From assembly GCA_035707805.1 (NCBI GenBank), contig DASSTS010000044.1, positions 1-64,000 of the forward strand: DNA of 64,000 nt. Direction: 5' to 3'. Below the pieces are notes generated by a model. That model saw nothing but the letters and a program-made list of their open reading frames with translations. It was not told the DNA's origin and did not search any database. Made by a program: the position numbers and the translations under genes. This DNA comes from Castellaniella sp035707805 (GTDB taxonomy: Bacteria > Pseudomonadota > Gammaproteobacteria > Burkholderiales > Burkholderiaceae_B). Position 1 is the first letter of the stretch; the number at the start of each line of letters is the position of its first letter. Below are positions 45,909 through 53,758 of this stretch, in pieces.

Positions 45909-48194
45909 ATGACCCTCTCCAAGGCCCAGGGCCGGGCCCTGCCGCACATCGGCCTTCTCGTGGCGCTGGGGCTGGCCGCCCCGGCCGGCGCCCAGTCCTC
46001 CGACGGCGTCGCCCAACTCGACCGCGTCGTCGTCAAGGCGGAACAGGAACTGAAGCAGACGCCGGGCGCCTCGACCATCACGGCGGCCGACATCCAGAAA
46101 TCGCCCCCCGCTAACGACGTGTCGGAGATCATCCGCACCATGCCGGGCGTGAACCTCACCGGCAATTCCTCCAGCGGCCAGCGTGGCAACAACCGCCAGA
46201 TCGACATCCGCGGCATGGGCCCGGAGAACACCCTGATCCTGATCGACGGCAAACCCGTGTCCTCGCGCGGCTCGGTGCGATTCGGCTGGCGCGGCGAGCG
46301 CGACACACGTGGCGACACCAACTGGGTGCCCCCGGAGGCGATCGAGCGCATCGAGGTCCTGCGCGGCCCGGCCGCCGCCCGCTACGGCAACGGCGCGGCC
46401 GGCGGCGTGGTGAACATCATCACCAAGCCCGCCCCTGACAAGCTGAGCGGCTCGGTGTCGGTGTACGCCAATTCCCCCGAGCACAGCGACGAGGGCTCGA
46501 CCGCCCGCACGACCTTCAACCTGGCGGGCCCGATCTCGGACAGCCTGGATTTCCGCCTGACCGGCAGCGCGGCGAATTTCCAGGGGGATGCCTGGGATAT
46601 CAATGAGGGACATCAGTCGGCGCGAGGAACCCACCCGTCGGTCGCCGGGACGTTCCCGGCAGGTCGCGAAGGCTTCAAGAATCGCGATATCAATGGCGTG
46701 CTGAGCTGGAAGCCGGCCGCCGGCCACAAGATCGACTTCGAGGCCAGCTATGGGCGCGAGGGAAACATCTACGTTGGCGATACCCAGAACACGAACACCA
46801 ATGACACGGTCAAGTCCCAGTTGGGCAGCGAGACCAACCGGATCTACCGCCAGGCCTATTCCATCACTCACAATGGCGATTGGAATGCCGACACCCATAC
46901 CCTGAGTTACCTGCAGTATGAGCAGACGCGCAATACCCGCCTCTTGGAAGGGCTGGCCGGAGGGACGGAAGGCATCTTCAATGACCCCGATGCGACCACC
47001 GGTGTCGGAGGCTACGGCGATATCAATCTGCGTACGCTGACGGCGCATTCGGAACTGAATCGCCGTTTGAATTGGGGCGGCATAGACCAGATGGGAACGG
47101 TCGGGTTGGAGTGGGTGCGTCAGGACCTGGAAGACTTTTCCTCTGATCTGACGTCTCGTAACAAGCCGGGCGGCTCCATGCCGCAGGTCCCGTTTGTCTA
47201 CGTGCCCAAGACGCATGCCAGCATTTATTCTGTGTTCGCCGAGGACAATCTATACATCGGCGACCGTTGGGCGGTGACACCGGGACTGCGGTTCGATCAT
47301 CACAGCCTCCAGGGCAACAACTGGAGCCCGTCGCTGAACCTGTCCTATATGGTCGACGAGCAATGGACGGTCAAGGCCGGTATCGCCCGAGCCTACAAGG
47401 CGGCCAACCTTTATCAAAGCAATTCCGGCTACCTGTTGTATAGCGCCGGCAATGGCTGCTGGGGCAATCCGCCGGGCGGCACGACCGGCTGCTATCTGTT
47501 GGGGAATTCCGATCTCAAGGCGGAAACCAGCATCAACAAAGAGCTGGGGATCGAGTTTCGCAGCCCTGGCGGTCTGGGTGCCAGTCTGACTTACTTCCAT
47601 AATGATTATCGAGACAAGATCGAAGCGGGACACGTACCGGTCGACTCTTTCGTCGCCGGGGGCAAGCCCTATAACGTCTACCAGTGGGAAAATATCCCGC
47701 GCGCCATCGTCCAGGGGCTGGAGGGCAATCTGACCTGGCCCTTCGCCCAGGACTGGTTGTGGTCCACGAACTTCACCTACATGATCGAGTCGAAGAACAA
47801 GGAGACCGGCGAGCACCTGTCCACCATTCCTGAATACACGGTCAACAGCACCCTGGACTGGACGGTGACGCCGGCCTGGTCCCTGCGCGCCAAGGCAACC
47901 ATTTACGGCGAACAGGAAGGACCGAAGTACGACTATTACGGCCAGCCGCTCACCGGCAGCGCCACGGACAAGATCCCGCCGTATGCGGTGTTCGGCCTGA
48001 GCACGCAGTACAAGGTGAACAAGCACCTGCGGGTGACGGCGGGCGTGGACAATGTGTTCGACAAGCGCATCTTCCGCCGCGGCAACGCGATCGGGGTCAA
48101 TCTCGGGAAGGTGAATGAAATCCAGGGCGCCGGCGCCTACACCTACAACCAGCCCGGCCGCGCCTTCTTCCTGGAAGTGACCAGCTCGTTCTGA
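45909..48194 (+). CDS. TonB-dependent catecholate siderophore receptor (FepA/BfeA-like)
   Basis: This 761-residue outer-membrane protein should import ferric enterobactin-type siderophores. A signal peptide ends near residue 28 (AAPAGAQSS). A TonB-box-like LDRVVVKA follows at about 38-45. The plug domain has SEIIRTMPGVNL, QIDIRGMGPENTLILIDGKP and RIEVLRGPAAARYGNGAAGG followed by VVNIITKPAP, all very close to FepA. The 22-strand barrel ends in GRAFFLEVTSSF with the terminal Phe needed for assembly. GCAAGGAAGACAC precedes the ATG. The middle of the gene (about 46850-47700) looks less GC-rich than its flanks. Confidence 0.94.
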   Translation: MTLSKAQGRALPHIGLLVALGLAAPAGAQSSDGVAQLDRVVVKAEQELKQTPGASTITAADIQKSPPANDVSEIIRTMPGVNLTGNSSSGQRGNNRQIDIRGMGPENTLILIDGKPVSSRGSVRFGWRGERDTRGDTNWVPPEAIERIEVLRGPAAARYGNGAAGGVVNIITKPAPDKLSGSVSVYANSPEHSDEGSTARTTFNLAGPISDSLDFRLTGSAANFQGDAWDINEGHQSARGTHPSVAGTFPAGREGFKNRDINGVLSWKPAAGHKIDFEASYGREGNIYVGDTQNTNTNDTVKSQLGSETNRIYRQAYSITHNGDWNADTHTLSYLQYEQTRNTRLLEGLAGGTEGIFNDPDATTGVGGYGDINLRTLTAHSELNRRLNWGGIDQMGTVGLEWVRQDLEDFSSDLTSRNKPGGSMPQVPFVYVPKTHASIYSVFAEDNLYIGDRWAVTPGLRFDHHSLQGNNWSPSLNLSYMVDEQWTVKAGIARAYKAANLYQSNSGYLLYSAGNGCWGNPPGGTTGCYLLGNSDLKAETSINKELGIEFRSPGGLGASLTYFHNDYRDKIEAGHVPVDSFVAGGKPYNVYQWENIPRAIVQGLEGNLTWPFAQDWLWSTNFTYMIESKNKETGEHLSTIPEYTVNSTLDWTVTPAWSLRAKATIYGEQEGPKYDYYGQPLTGSATDKIPPYAVFGLSTQYKVNKHLRVTAGVDNVFDKRIFRRGNAIGVNLGKVNEIQGAGAYTYNQPGRAFFLEVTSSF

Positions 48195-48230
48195 TCCTTA
48201 CGCCGCTGGGGGCTCTTCGGTCCCGCGCCC

Positions 48231-48255
48231 TCTACCCCGGAGGCGCGGGATTTTT
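48231..48255 (+). terminator. Terminator of the siderophore receptor gene
   Basis: TCCCGCGCC at 48231-48239 pairs with GGCGCGGGA at 48242-48250. The nine-bp pairing has only two bases between the arms, so in RNA the inner pairs must open to make the loop. Five T residues follow directly. It is 36 bases past the receptor stop. Confidence 0.8.
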
Positions 48256-48342
48256 GCCGTCGGAAAAACATCCTGTCTGACAGGGACATGCCCGATCACG
48301 ACCGGTATAGTTCCGACGGTCGGATAGACCTCTTACGAACAT

Positions 48343-48372
48343 CGTGATACGTTATGCGTATAACGTATCACG
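48343..48372. promoter_or_regulatory. Perfect 13-bp palindrome, likely toxin-antitoxin operator
   Basis: CGTGATACGTTAT at 48343-48355 is repeated as its exact complement ATAACGTATCACG at 48360-48372, with a four-base centre GCGT. It lies 11 bases upstream of the antitoxin ATG. Type II antitoxins usually bind such palindromes to repress their own operon. The AT-rich arms probably overlap the promoter. Confidence 0.8.
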
Positions 48373-48382
48373 GGCACCCATC

Positions 48383-48649
48383 ATGCATAAGCGGATGACC
48401 ATCACGCTGGATGAAGAGGTCTATGACGGCCTGTATCGGACCGTAGGGAGACGCCATATGAGTCAATTCATCGAAGACCTGCTCCGGCCTCATGTCCTGG
48501 GCGAATCACTGGACAAAGGCTACCAGGACATGGCAGCGGATGAGCGCCGCGAGCACGAAGCGCGGGAATGGTGCAACGGTCTGGCGGGAGACCTGGCGGA
48601 CGATCCGACACCGGCACCCGAATCAAAAGGCTCTCATGCGCCGCGGTGA
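48383..48649 (+). CDS. Type II antitoxin, ribbon-helix-helix-like
   Basis: This 88-residue protein begins MHKRMTITLDEEVYDGLYRT and continues GRRHMSQFIEDLLRPHVLGE, a beta-strand plus two helices as in ribbon-helix-helix antitoxins. The acidic, Pro-rich C-terminus would wrap the toxin. ATG 48383 is chosen because a GTG at 48344 falls inside the operator palindrome; ATG 48395 is another option. It overlaps the toxin gene by 14 bases. Exact antitoxin family is not certain. Confidence 0.82.
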   Translation: MHKRMTITLDEEVYDGLYRTVGRRHMSQFIEDLLRPHVLGESLDKGYQDMAADERREHEAREWCNGLAGDLADDPTPAPESKGSHAPR

Positions 48650-48962
48650 GGTCTGGTGGGTGGAGTTCGATCCCGCAGTAGGAAGCGAAATCCGCAAGAC
48701 GAGGCCCGCCGTGATCGTCAGCAATGATGCCGCCAATCGACATCTGGTTCGGGTGGTCGTCGTGCCCTTGACCAGCAACGTGGCGCGCCAATATCCCGGC
48801 GAGGCATTGGTCACTCTGAACGGGCGACCCGGCAAAGCCATGGCGGACCAGATCATGGCGGCGGACAAGGCGCGGCTGAAGGAGCAACTGGGCAGCCTGA
48901 GCAAATCGGATGTGCTGGCGGTCGAAGACGCGATCAAGGTGCACCTGGCCTTGCCGCGCTGA
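48636..48962 (+). CDS. MazF/PemK-family toxin (endoribonuclease)
   Basis: MazF-type toxins cut mRNA at short sequences and arrest growth. The 108-residue protein has the family start MRRGEVWWVEFDPAVGSEIR, then KTRPAVIVSNDAANRHL and VVVVPLTSNVARQYPGEALV. AMADQIMAADKARLKEQLG near the C-terminus is also typical. The conserved Arg in RKTRPAVI and Thr in PLTS are present, so it looks active. AAAAGG lies five bases before the ATG inside the antitoxin gene. Confidence 0.93.
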   Translation: MRRGEVWWVEFDPAVGSEIRKTRPAVIVSNDAANRHLVRVVVVPLTSNVARQYPGEALVTLNGRPGKAMADQIMAADKARLKEQLGSLSKSDVLAVEDAIKVHLALPR

Positions 48963-48968
48963 TGATGA

Positions 48969-49712
48969 TTACGCCCGGGGCGTCGGCTTTTTCGGCCGCC
49001 CGCGCGGCGCCGGGCTGACGCGTCGCGACGCCAGCCTTCCCAGATGGGCAAGGAAGATCTTCTCGCCCAAGGCCCATTGTCCCTGCAGGGCCGCCTCGAT
49101 CTTCCGGGCCTGGTCTTCGTCCAGCCCCGCGGCCAGGCGCTTGCGCCAGGCTGCCTGGCGGGCGAATGGCGTGTCGCCCTCGCGCCAGTAGTCCGGATGG
49201 TCCCGCAGCAGGCTGTCCGCGCCGTTTCGGGCGCGGTCTCCGCCGGCGGCCGACAGGCCAGCATGCTCCGCCGCCGAGGACCACGGCCATTGCGTGGCGG
49301 TGCCCACGTGCCCGGTCGCGACGGGCAGCATCTCCAGCCATGCCATGGCCGGCAGCACCCAGCGTCCGGGCTCCAGCAGCGCATTGCGGTAGCGGCCGGC
49401 GTACACCCGGGTGCGCATCAGCCCGGATCCCATCCGCCGGCCCAGGCCTTGCATCAGGCGTGGCAGCGCCTGGGGATCGCCAGGGGTTGCCAGCAGGGTG
49501 ATGCGGTCGGGCAGAATGAGCCACGCATGCAGGGCGGTCGCGGGCGCCGGGGCAGGCCCGGAAAATGCGGCGCATTCCTCCGCCAGCCAGGCGCCGATCC
49601 GGTCCAGCATCGGGCCGGGCGCGGGCGCATTGGCCGGCGCCAGCGGGTGGGCGAAGCGCGCCTGCACCAGTTGCGGGATGCGGGGGGCGTACAGGCGGGG
49701 GAGACGGGCCAT
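48969..49712 (-). CDS. REP/IS200-type transposase homologue with degenerate active site
   Basis: This 247-residue protein follows the Y1 (HUH) transposase family that includes RAYT proteins: MARLPRLYAPRIPQLVQARF at the start, LHAWLILPDRITLLATP, RLMQGLGRRMGSGLMRTRVY and YRNALLEPGRWVLPAMAWLE, then WPWSSAAEH. The His-hydrophobic-His pair expected in the NHVHLL-like motif reads DRITLL, so both metal ligands are missing. The C-terminus is basic (RPKKPTPRA). No terminal repeats or REP-like hairpins were seen beside it. It ends six bases from the toxin stop in convergent orientation. Confidence 0.72.
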   Translation of the reverse strand: MARLPRLYAPRIPQLVQARFAHPLAPANAPAPGPMLDRIGAWLAEECAAFSGPAPAPATALHAWLILPDRITLLATPGDPQALPRLMQGLGRRMGSGLMRTRVYAGRYRNALLEPGRWVLPAMAWLEMLPVATGHVGTATQWPWSSAAEHAGLSAAGGDRARNGADSLLRDHPDYWREGDTPFARQAAWRKRLAAGLDEDQARKIEAALQGQWALGEKIFLAHLGRLASRRVSPAPRGRPKKPTPRA

Positions 49713-49817
49713 AATGAAGGCCTGGAGGCAGGCCGGTGTGATGCGTCCCTGGATTATAGGGACATCCGCCCCGCCGCATCCGCCGTCTGTGCGGCCTCGG
49801 GAAACGCCCGCTGTCCG

Positions 49818-49851
49818 GGCCATAATTCAAACGATCGTTTGAATTATGGCC
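49818..49851. promoter_or_regulatory. 34-bp perfect palindrome with PsrA-type core
   Basis: Positions 49818-49834 are the exact reverse complement of 49835-49851. The core CAAACGATCGTTTG matches the published PsrA box (G/C)AAAC-N2-4-GTTT(G/C) of fatty-acid-responsive TetR regulators. It lies 136 bases before the beta-oxidation operon start and 106 bases before the start of the divergent transposase-like gene. A repressor released by long-chain acyl ligands is the likely reader; its gene is not in this window. Confidence 0.8.
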
Positions 49852-49986
49852 GCAAATCAGCGACAATCAGGAAATCGGCTTTCGGCAAGGGATCAGAGAA
49901 TTCCCTGGAGCGATCCGCTGCAGGGGCCGACACGCCGGGAAGCCACCCATCCGGGACCTTCCATCATTGCGAGAGGACACCATATC

Positions 49987-52410
49987 ATGCAAACCAGTCA
50001 GTCCGCCCCCCTGTTCATCCGCCGTGTGGCGGTGTGCGGCGCCGGGGTCATGGGCGCGCAGATCGCCGCCCACTGCGTCAATGCCGGCGTGCCGGTGGTG
50101 CTGTTCGATCTGGCCAAGGACGACGGCCAGGGCGGCAAGAACGCGATCGTGCAGCGAGCCATTGCACAATTGAAGAAGCTGAACCCCGCGCCCCTGGGCG
50201 TGGACCGCTTGGCCGACCTGATCACGCCGGCCAACTACGACGAAGACCTGGGGCTGCTGGCCGATTGCGACGTGGTCATCGAGGCCATCGCCGAGCGCCT
50301 GGACTGGAAGCGCGACCTCTACCACAAGCTCGCCCCGGCGCTGAACCCCCATGCCATCGTGGCCAGCAACACCTCGGGCCTGTCGATCACGTCCCTGTCC
50401 GGGGCGCTGCCCGAGAGCCTGCGCCATCGTTTCTGCGGGGTGCACTTCTTCAATCCGCCCCGCTACATGCCGCTGGTGGAACTCATCCCCACGGCCGCCA
50501 CCGAACCCGCCCTGCTGGACCAGCTGGAGACCTTCCTGGTGTCGCAACTGGGCAAGGGCGTGGTCCGCGCCAAGGATACGCCGAACTTCATCGGCAACCG
50601 GATCGGGGTGTTCGGCATCCTGTCCGTCTTCCATCACACCCAGGCCTTCGACCTGCCCTATGAACTCGTCGACGACCTGACCGGCACCCGCCTGGGCCGC
50701 GCGAAATCCGGCACCTACCGGACGGCGGACGTAGTGGGCCTGGATACCCTGGTGCACGTCATCGACACGATGAAGGACCAGTTGCCCGACGATCCCTTCC
50801 ACGCGCATTTCGCCGTGCCGCCGGTGCTCGCCGGCCTGATCGAGAAGGGCGCCCTGGGCCAGAAGACCAAGGCCGGCTTCTTCAAGAAGGAAGGCAAGCA
50901 GATCCTGCGCCTGGATCCCAAGGCGGGCGAATACGTGCCGTCGGGTGAAAAGGCCGACGACGAGGTCAAGGACATCCTGAAGGAAAGCGACCCGGCCGCC
51001 CGCCTGCAGGCCCTGCACGATTCCGACCATCCCCAGGCGCAGTTCCTGTGGGCCGTGCTGCGGGACACCTTCCACTACAGCGCCGTGCACCTGGCCGACA
51101 TCGCCGACAGCGCACGCGAGCTGGACCAGGCCATGAAGTGGGGCTTCGGCCACAGCTTCGGCCCGTTCGAGATCTGGCAGGCCGCCGGCTGGCAGCGGGT
51201 CGCCGGCTGGATCAACGAGGACATTGCGGCCGGCAAGACCCTGTCGTCCGCGCCGCTGCCCGCCTGGGCCACCAGCGGACCGGTGTGGGACCAGCAGGCC
51301 GTGCATACGCCGCAGGGATCCTTCAGTCCGGCCAGGAACACCTATGTGCCGCGCAGCGCGCTGCCGGTCTACCAGCGCCAGATCGGCGCGCCGCGCCTGG
51401 TGGGCGAAGGGCCGTCCCTCTCGCCCAACGTGGTCTATGAGAACGACGCGGTGCTGTGCTGGACGCTGCCCGCGCCGCATCCCCAGGACGTCCTCATCAC
51501 GTCCTTCAAGACCAAGATGCATACGCTCAGCCCCGACGTGGTGCGCGGCGTGGTCCACGCGGTGGACTTGGCGGAACAAGGCTACAAGGCCCTGGTCATC
51601 GGCCAGCTCGAGGATCCGTTCTCGGCCGGCGCCGACCTGAAAGCGATGCTGCCGGCCTTCATGACCGGCGGCGTCAAGGCCGTCGAGCCCATCCAGAAGG
51701 AAATGCAGGACATGGTCCTGCGCCTGCGCTATGCCCAGGTGCCGGTGGTCGCCGCCGTGGCCGGTCTGGCCCTGGGCGGCGGCTGCGAGCTGTCCGTGCA
51801 TTGCGCGCGTCGCGTCGCCCACCTGGAGACCTACATCGGCCTGGTGGAAGTCGGCATCGGCCTGGTGCCGGGCGCCGGCGGCATCACGTACAGCGCCCGC
51901 CGCGCGGCGGAGATCCAGGCTCAGTCCGCCCCGGACGCGCCGCTGCTGGCCTACGTCAAGAATTTCGTCCTGGCCGTGGCCACCGCCCGCGTGTCCAAGT
52001 CGGCCCTGGAAGCCCGCGAGATCGGCTACCTGCGCGAGTCCGATCCCGTCGTCATGAACCGCTACGAGCTGCTGTACGTGGCGGTGCGCGAGGCCGCGAA
52101 CCTGGCCGAGCAGGGCTATCGCCCGCCGCTGGCGGCCCGTTTCCCGGTGGCCGGTCGCGACGCCATCGCCACGCTGAAGGCCCAGCTGGTCAACATGCAC
52201 GTGGGCGGCTACATCAGCGACTACGACTTCCACATCGCCGAGCAGGTGGCCCATGCCATCTGCGGCGGCGACGTCGATCCGGGCAGTCTGGTGGACGAAG
52301 CCTGGATGCTGAAACTCGAGCGCGAGGCCTTCCTGGGCTTGCTCGCCAACCCCAAGACCCAGGAGCGCATTGCCGGTCTCCTGCAAACCGGCAAGCCTGT
52401 CCGCAATTAA
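49987..52410 (+). CDS. 3-hydroxyacyl-CoA dehydrogenase/enoyl-CoA hydratase fusion (FadN-like)
   Basis: This 807-residue enzyme should hydrate enoyl-CoA and oxidise 3-hydroxyacyl-CoA in beta-oxidation. Domain order is dehydrogenase first, hydratase last, as in FadN and opposite to FadB/FadJ. The NAD fold has VAVCGAGVMGAQIAAHCVNA. The dehydrogenase signature region has HFFNPPRYMPLVELIPT with the catalytic His and DTPNFIGNRIGVFG. The crotonase domain (about 510-800) has DPFSAGADLKAMLPAF and VAGLALGGGCELSVHCAR. ATG 49987 with GAGAGGA upstream is preferred; a start at 49846 would begin inside the palindrome. Confidence 0.92.
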   Translation: MQTSQSAPLFIRRVAVCGAGVMGAQIAAHCVNAGVPVVLFDLAKDDGQGGKNAIVQRAIAQLKKLNPAPLGVDRLADLITPANYDEDLGLLADCDVVIEAIAERLDWKRDLYHKLAPALNPHAIVASNTSGLSITSLSGALPESLRHRFCGVHFFNPPRYMPLVELIPTAATEPALLDQLETFLVSQLGKGVVRAKDTPNFIGNRIGVFGILSVFHHTQAFDLPYELVDDLTGTRLGRAKSGTYRTADVVGLDTLVHVIDTMKDQLPDDPFHAHFAVPPVLAGLIEKGALGQKTKAGFFKKEGKQILRLDPKAGEYVPSGEKADDEVKDILKESDPAARLQALHDSDHPQAQFLWAVLRDTFHYSAVHLADIADSARELDQAMKWGFGHSFGPFEIWQAAGWQRVAGWINEDIAAGKTLSSAPLPAWATSGPVWDQQAVHTPQGSFSPARNTYVPRSALPVYQRQIGAPRLVGEGPSLSPNVVYENDAVLCWTLPAPHPQDVLITSFKTKMHTLSPDVVRGVVHAVDLAEQGYKALVIGQLEDPFSAGADLKAMLPAFMTGGVKAVEPIQKEMQDMVLRLRYAQVPVVAAVAGLALGGGCELSVHCARRVAHLETYIGLVEVGIGLVPGAGGITYSARRAAEIQAQSAPDAPLLAYVKNFVLAVATARVSKSALEAREIGYLRESDPVVMNRYELLYVAVREAANLAEQGYRPPLAARFPVAGRDAIATLKAQLVNMHVGGYISDYDFHIAEQVAHAICGGDVDPGSLVDEAWMLKLEREAFLGLLANPKTQERIAGLLQTGKPVRN

Positions 52411-52421
52411 GGAGACCTTCG

Positions 52422-53618
52422 ATGACTGCTCTGCAACAAGCCTATATCGTCGCCGCGAAGCGCACGCCCATCGGCAAGGCCCCGCGCGGCATGTATTCCC
52501 ACACCCGGCCCGACGAGCTGCTGGCCAAGGCCATCCAGGGCGTCCTGGCCCAGGCGCCGAACCTGGACCCGGCCGCCATCGAGGACGCCATCGTGGGTTG
52601 CGCCATTCCCGAGGGTCCCCAGGGCCTGAACGTCGCGCGCGTCGGCGTGCTGCTGGCCGGGCTGCCCCAGTCCGTCGGCGGGGTCACGGTCAACCGCTTC
52701 TGCGCCTCCGGGCTGACGGCCGTGGCCATGGCCGCGGACCGCATCCGCGTGGGCGAGGCCGACGTCATGCTGGCCTGCGGCACGGAATCCATGAGCCTGG
52801 TGCCCACCATGGGCATCAACACGTCCTTCAGCCCGGACGTGTACCTGAACGAGGACAACATCGGCATCGCCTACGGTATGGGCGCGACGGCCGAACAGGT
52901 CGCCGAACGCTGGGACGTGTCCCGGGCCGACCAGGACGCCTTTGCCCTGCGCTCGCACCAGCGCGCGCTCGCCGCCCAGCAGTCGGGCGAGTTCGACGAC
53001 GAGATGCTGCCGGTGGAAATCGTGCGCCGCGTCCCGGACCTCTCCACGGGCGAAGTGCGCGAGACCCGCCGCATCGTGACGCTGGACGAAGGCCCGCGCG
53101 CCGACACCAGCCTGGAGGCCCTGGCGCGCCTGCGTCCGGTGTTCGCCGCCAAGGGCAGCGTCACCGCGGGCAACAGCTCGCAGACTTCCGACGGCGCGGG
53201 CGCCCTGCTGGTGGTGTCCGAACGGGCGCTGAAAGAACACAATCTGACGCCCCTGGCGCGTTTCGTGTCCTTTGCCGTGCGCGGCGTGCCGCCCGACATC
53301 ATGGGCATCGGCCCCAAGGAAGCCATCCCCGCCGCCCTGAAGAAGGCCGGCCTGACGCTGGACCAGATGGGCTGGATCGAGCTGAACGAGGCCTTTGCCG
53401 CCCAGTCCCTGGCCGTGATCCGCGACCTGGGCCTGAACGAGGAGGTCGTCAACCCCATGGGCGGCGCCATCGCCTTGGGCCATCCCCTGGGCGCCACCGG
53501 CGCGATCCGTTCGGCGACCACCATTCACGCATTGCGCCGCCACAATCTGCAGTACGGCATGGTGACCATGTGTGTCGGTACCGGCATGGGCGCGGCAGGC
53601 ATCTACGAGCGCTGCTGA
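52422..53618 (+). CDS. Acetyl-CoA acyltransferase (3-ketoacyl-CoA thiolase, FadA-like)
   Basis: This thiolase should cleave 3-ketoacyl-CoA, the last beta-oxidation step. The 398-residue protein has the acyl-binding Cys in NRFCASGLTAVAMAADRI. The thiolase signature NPMGGAIALGHPLGATGAIR provides the catalytic His. The second Cys is in MVTMCVGTGMGAAGIYE. AAGGAG lies seven bases before the ATG. It follows the fusion gene after 11 bases, so the two form the operon under the palindrome. Confidence 0.95.
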   Translation: MTALQQAYIVAAKRTPIGKAPRGMYSHTRPDELLAKAIQGVLAQAPNLDPAAIEDAIVGCAIPEGPQGLNVARVGVLLAGLPQSVGGVTVNRFCASGLTAVAMAADRIRVGEADVMLACGTESMSLVPTMGINTSFSPDVYLNEDNIGIAYGMGATAEQVAERWDVSRADQDAFALRSHQRALAAQQSGEFDDEMLPVEIVRRVPDLSTGEVRETRRIVTLDEGPRADTSLEALARLRPVFAAKGSVTAGNSSQTSDGAGALLVVSERALKEHNLTPLARFVSFAVRGVPPDIMGIGPKEAIPAALKKAGLTLDQMGWIELNEAFAAQSLAVIRDLGLNEEVVNPMGGAIALGHPLGATGAIRSATTIHALRRHNLQYGMVTMCVGTGMGAAGIYERC

Positions 53619-53647
53619 CGGCGGATCGGGCCGCCCCGCGGCATCCG

Positions 53648-53680
53648 GGCCCCCGGCGAGAGCCGGGGGCCTTCCTTTTT
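53648..53680 (+). terminator. Terminator of the beta-oxidation operon
   Basis: A perfect 10-bp stem (GGCCCCCGGC at 53648-53657 with its complement at 53662-53671) closes a GAGA tetraloop. TTCCTTTTT follows. It is 29 bases past the thiolase stop and separates the operon from pgi. Confidence 0.92.
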
Positions 53681-53758
53681 CTGTTGCCGCCGGGCCGGCG
53701 CGACGGGGCGGCTGCGGCATATACTGGCCCAACGTTTCCGGAATGATCGCAACCCGCC

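Noticed and set aside
48344..48382. GTG start giving a 101-residue antitoxin
   Set aside because: The GTG lies inside the perfect operator palindrome; the ATG at 48383 matches the expected antitoxin N-terminus.
49846..49986. Upstream ATG extending the beta-oxidation fusion by 47 residues
   Set aside because: It would begin inside the 34-bp palindrome, and the extra residues are not part of the conserved NAD fold. The ATG at 49987 has a GAGAGGA site.
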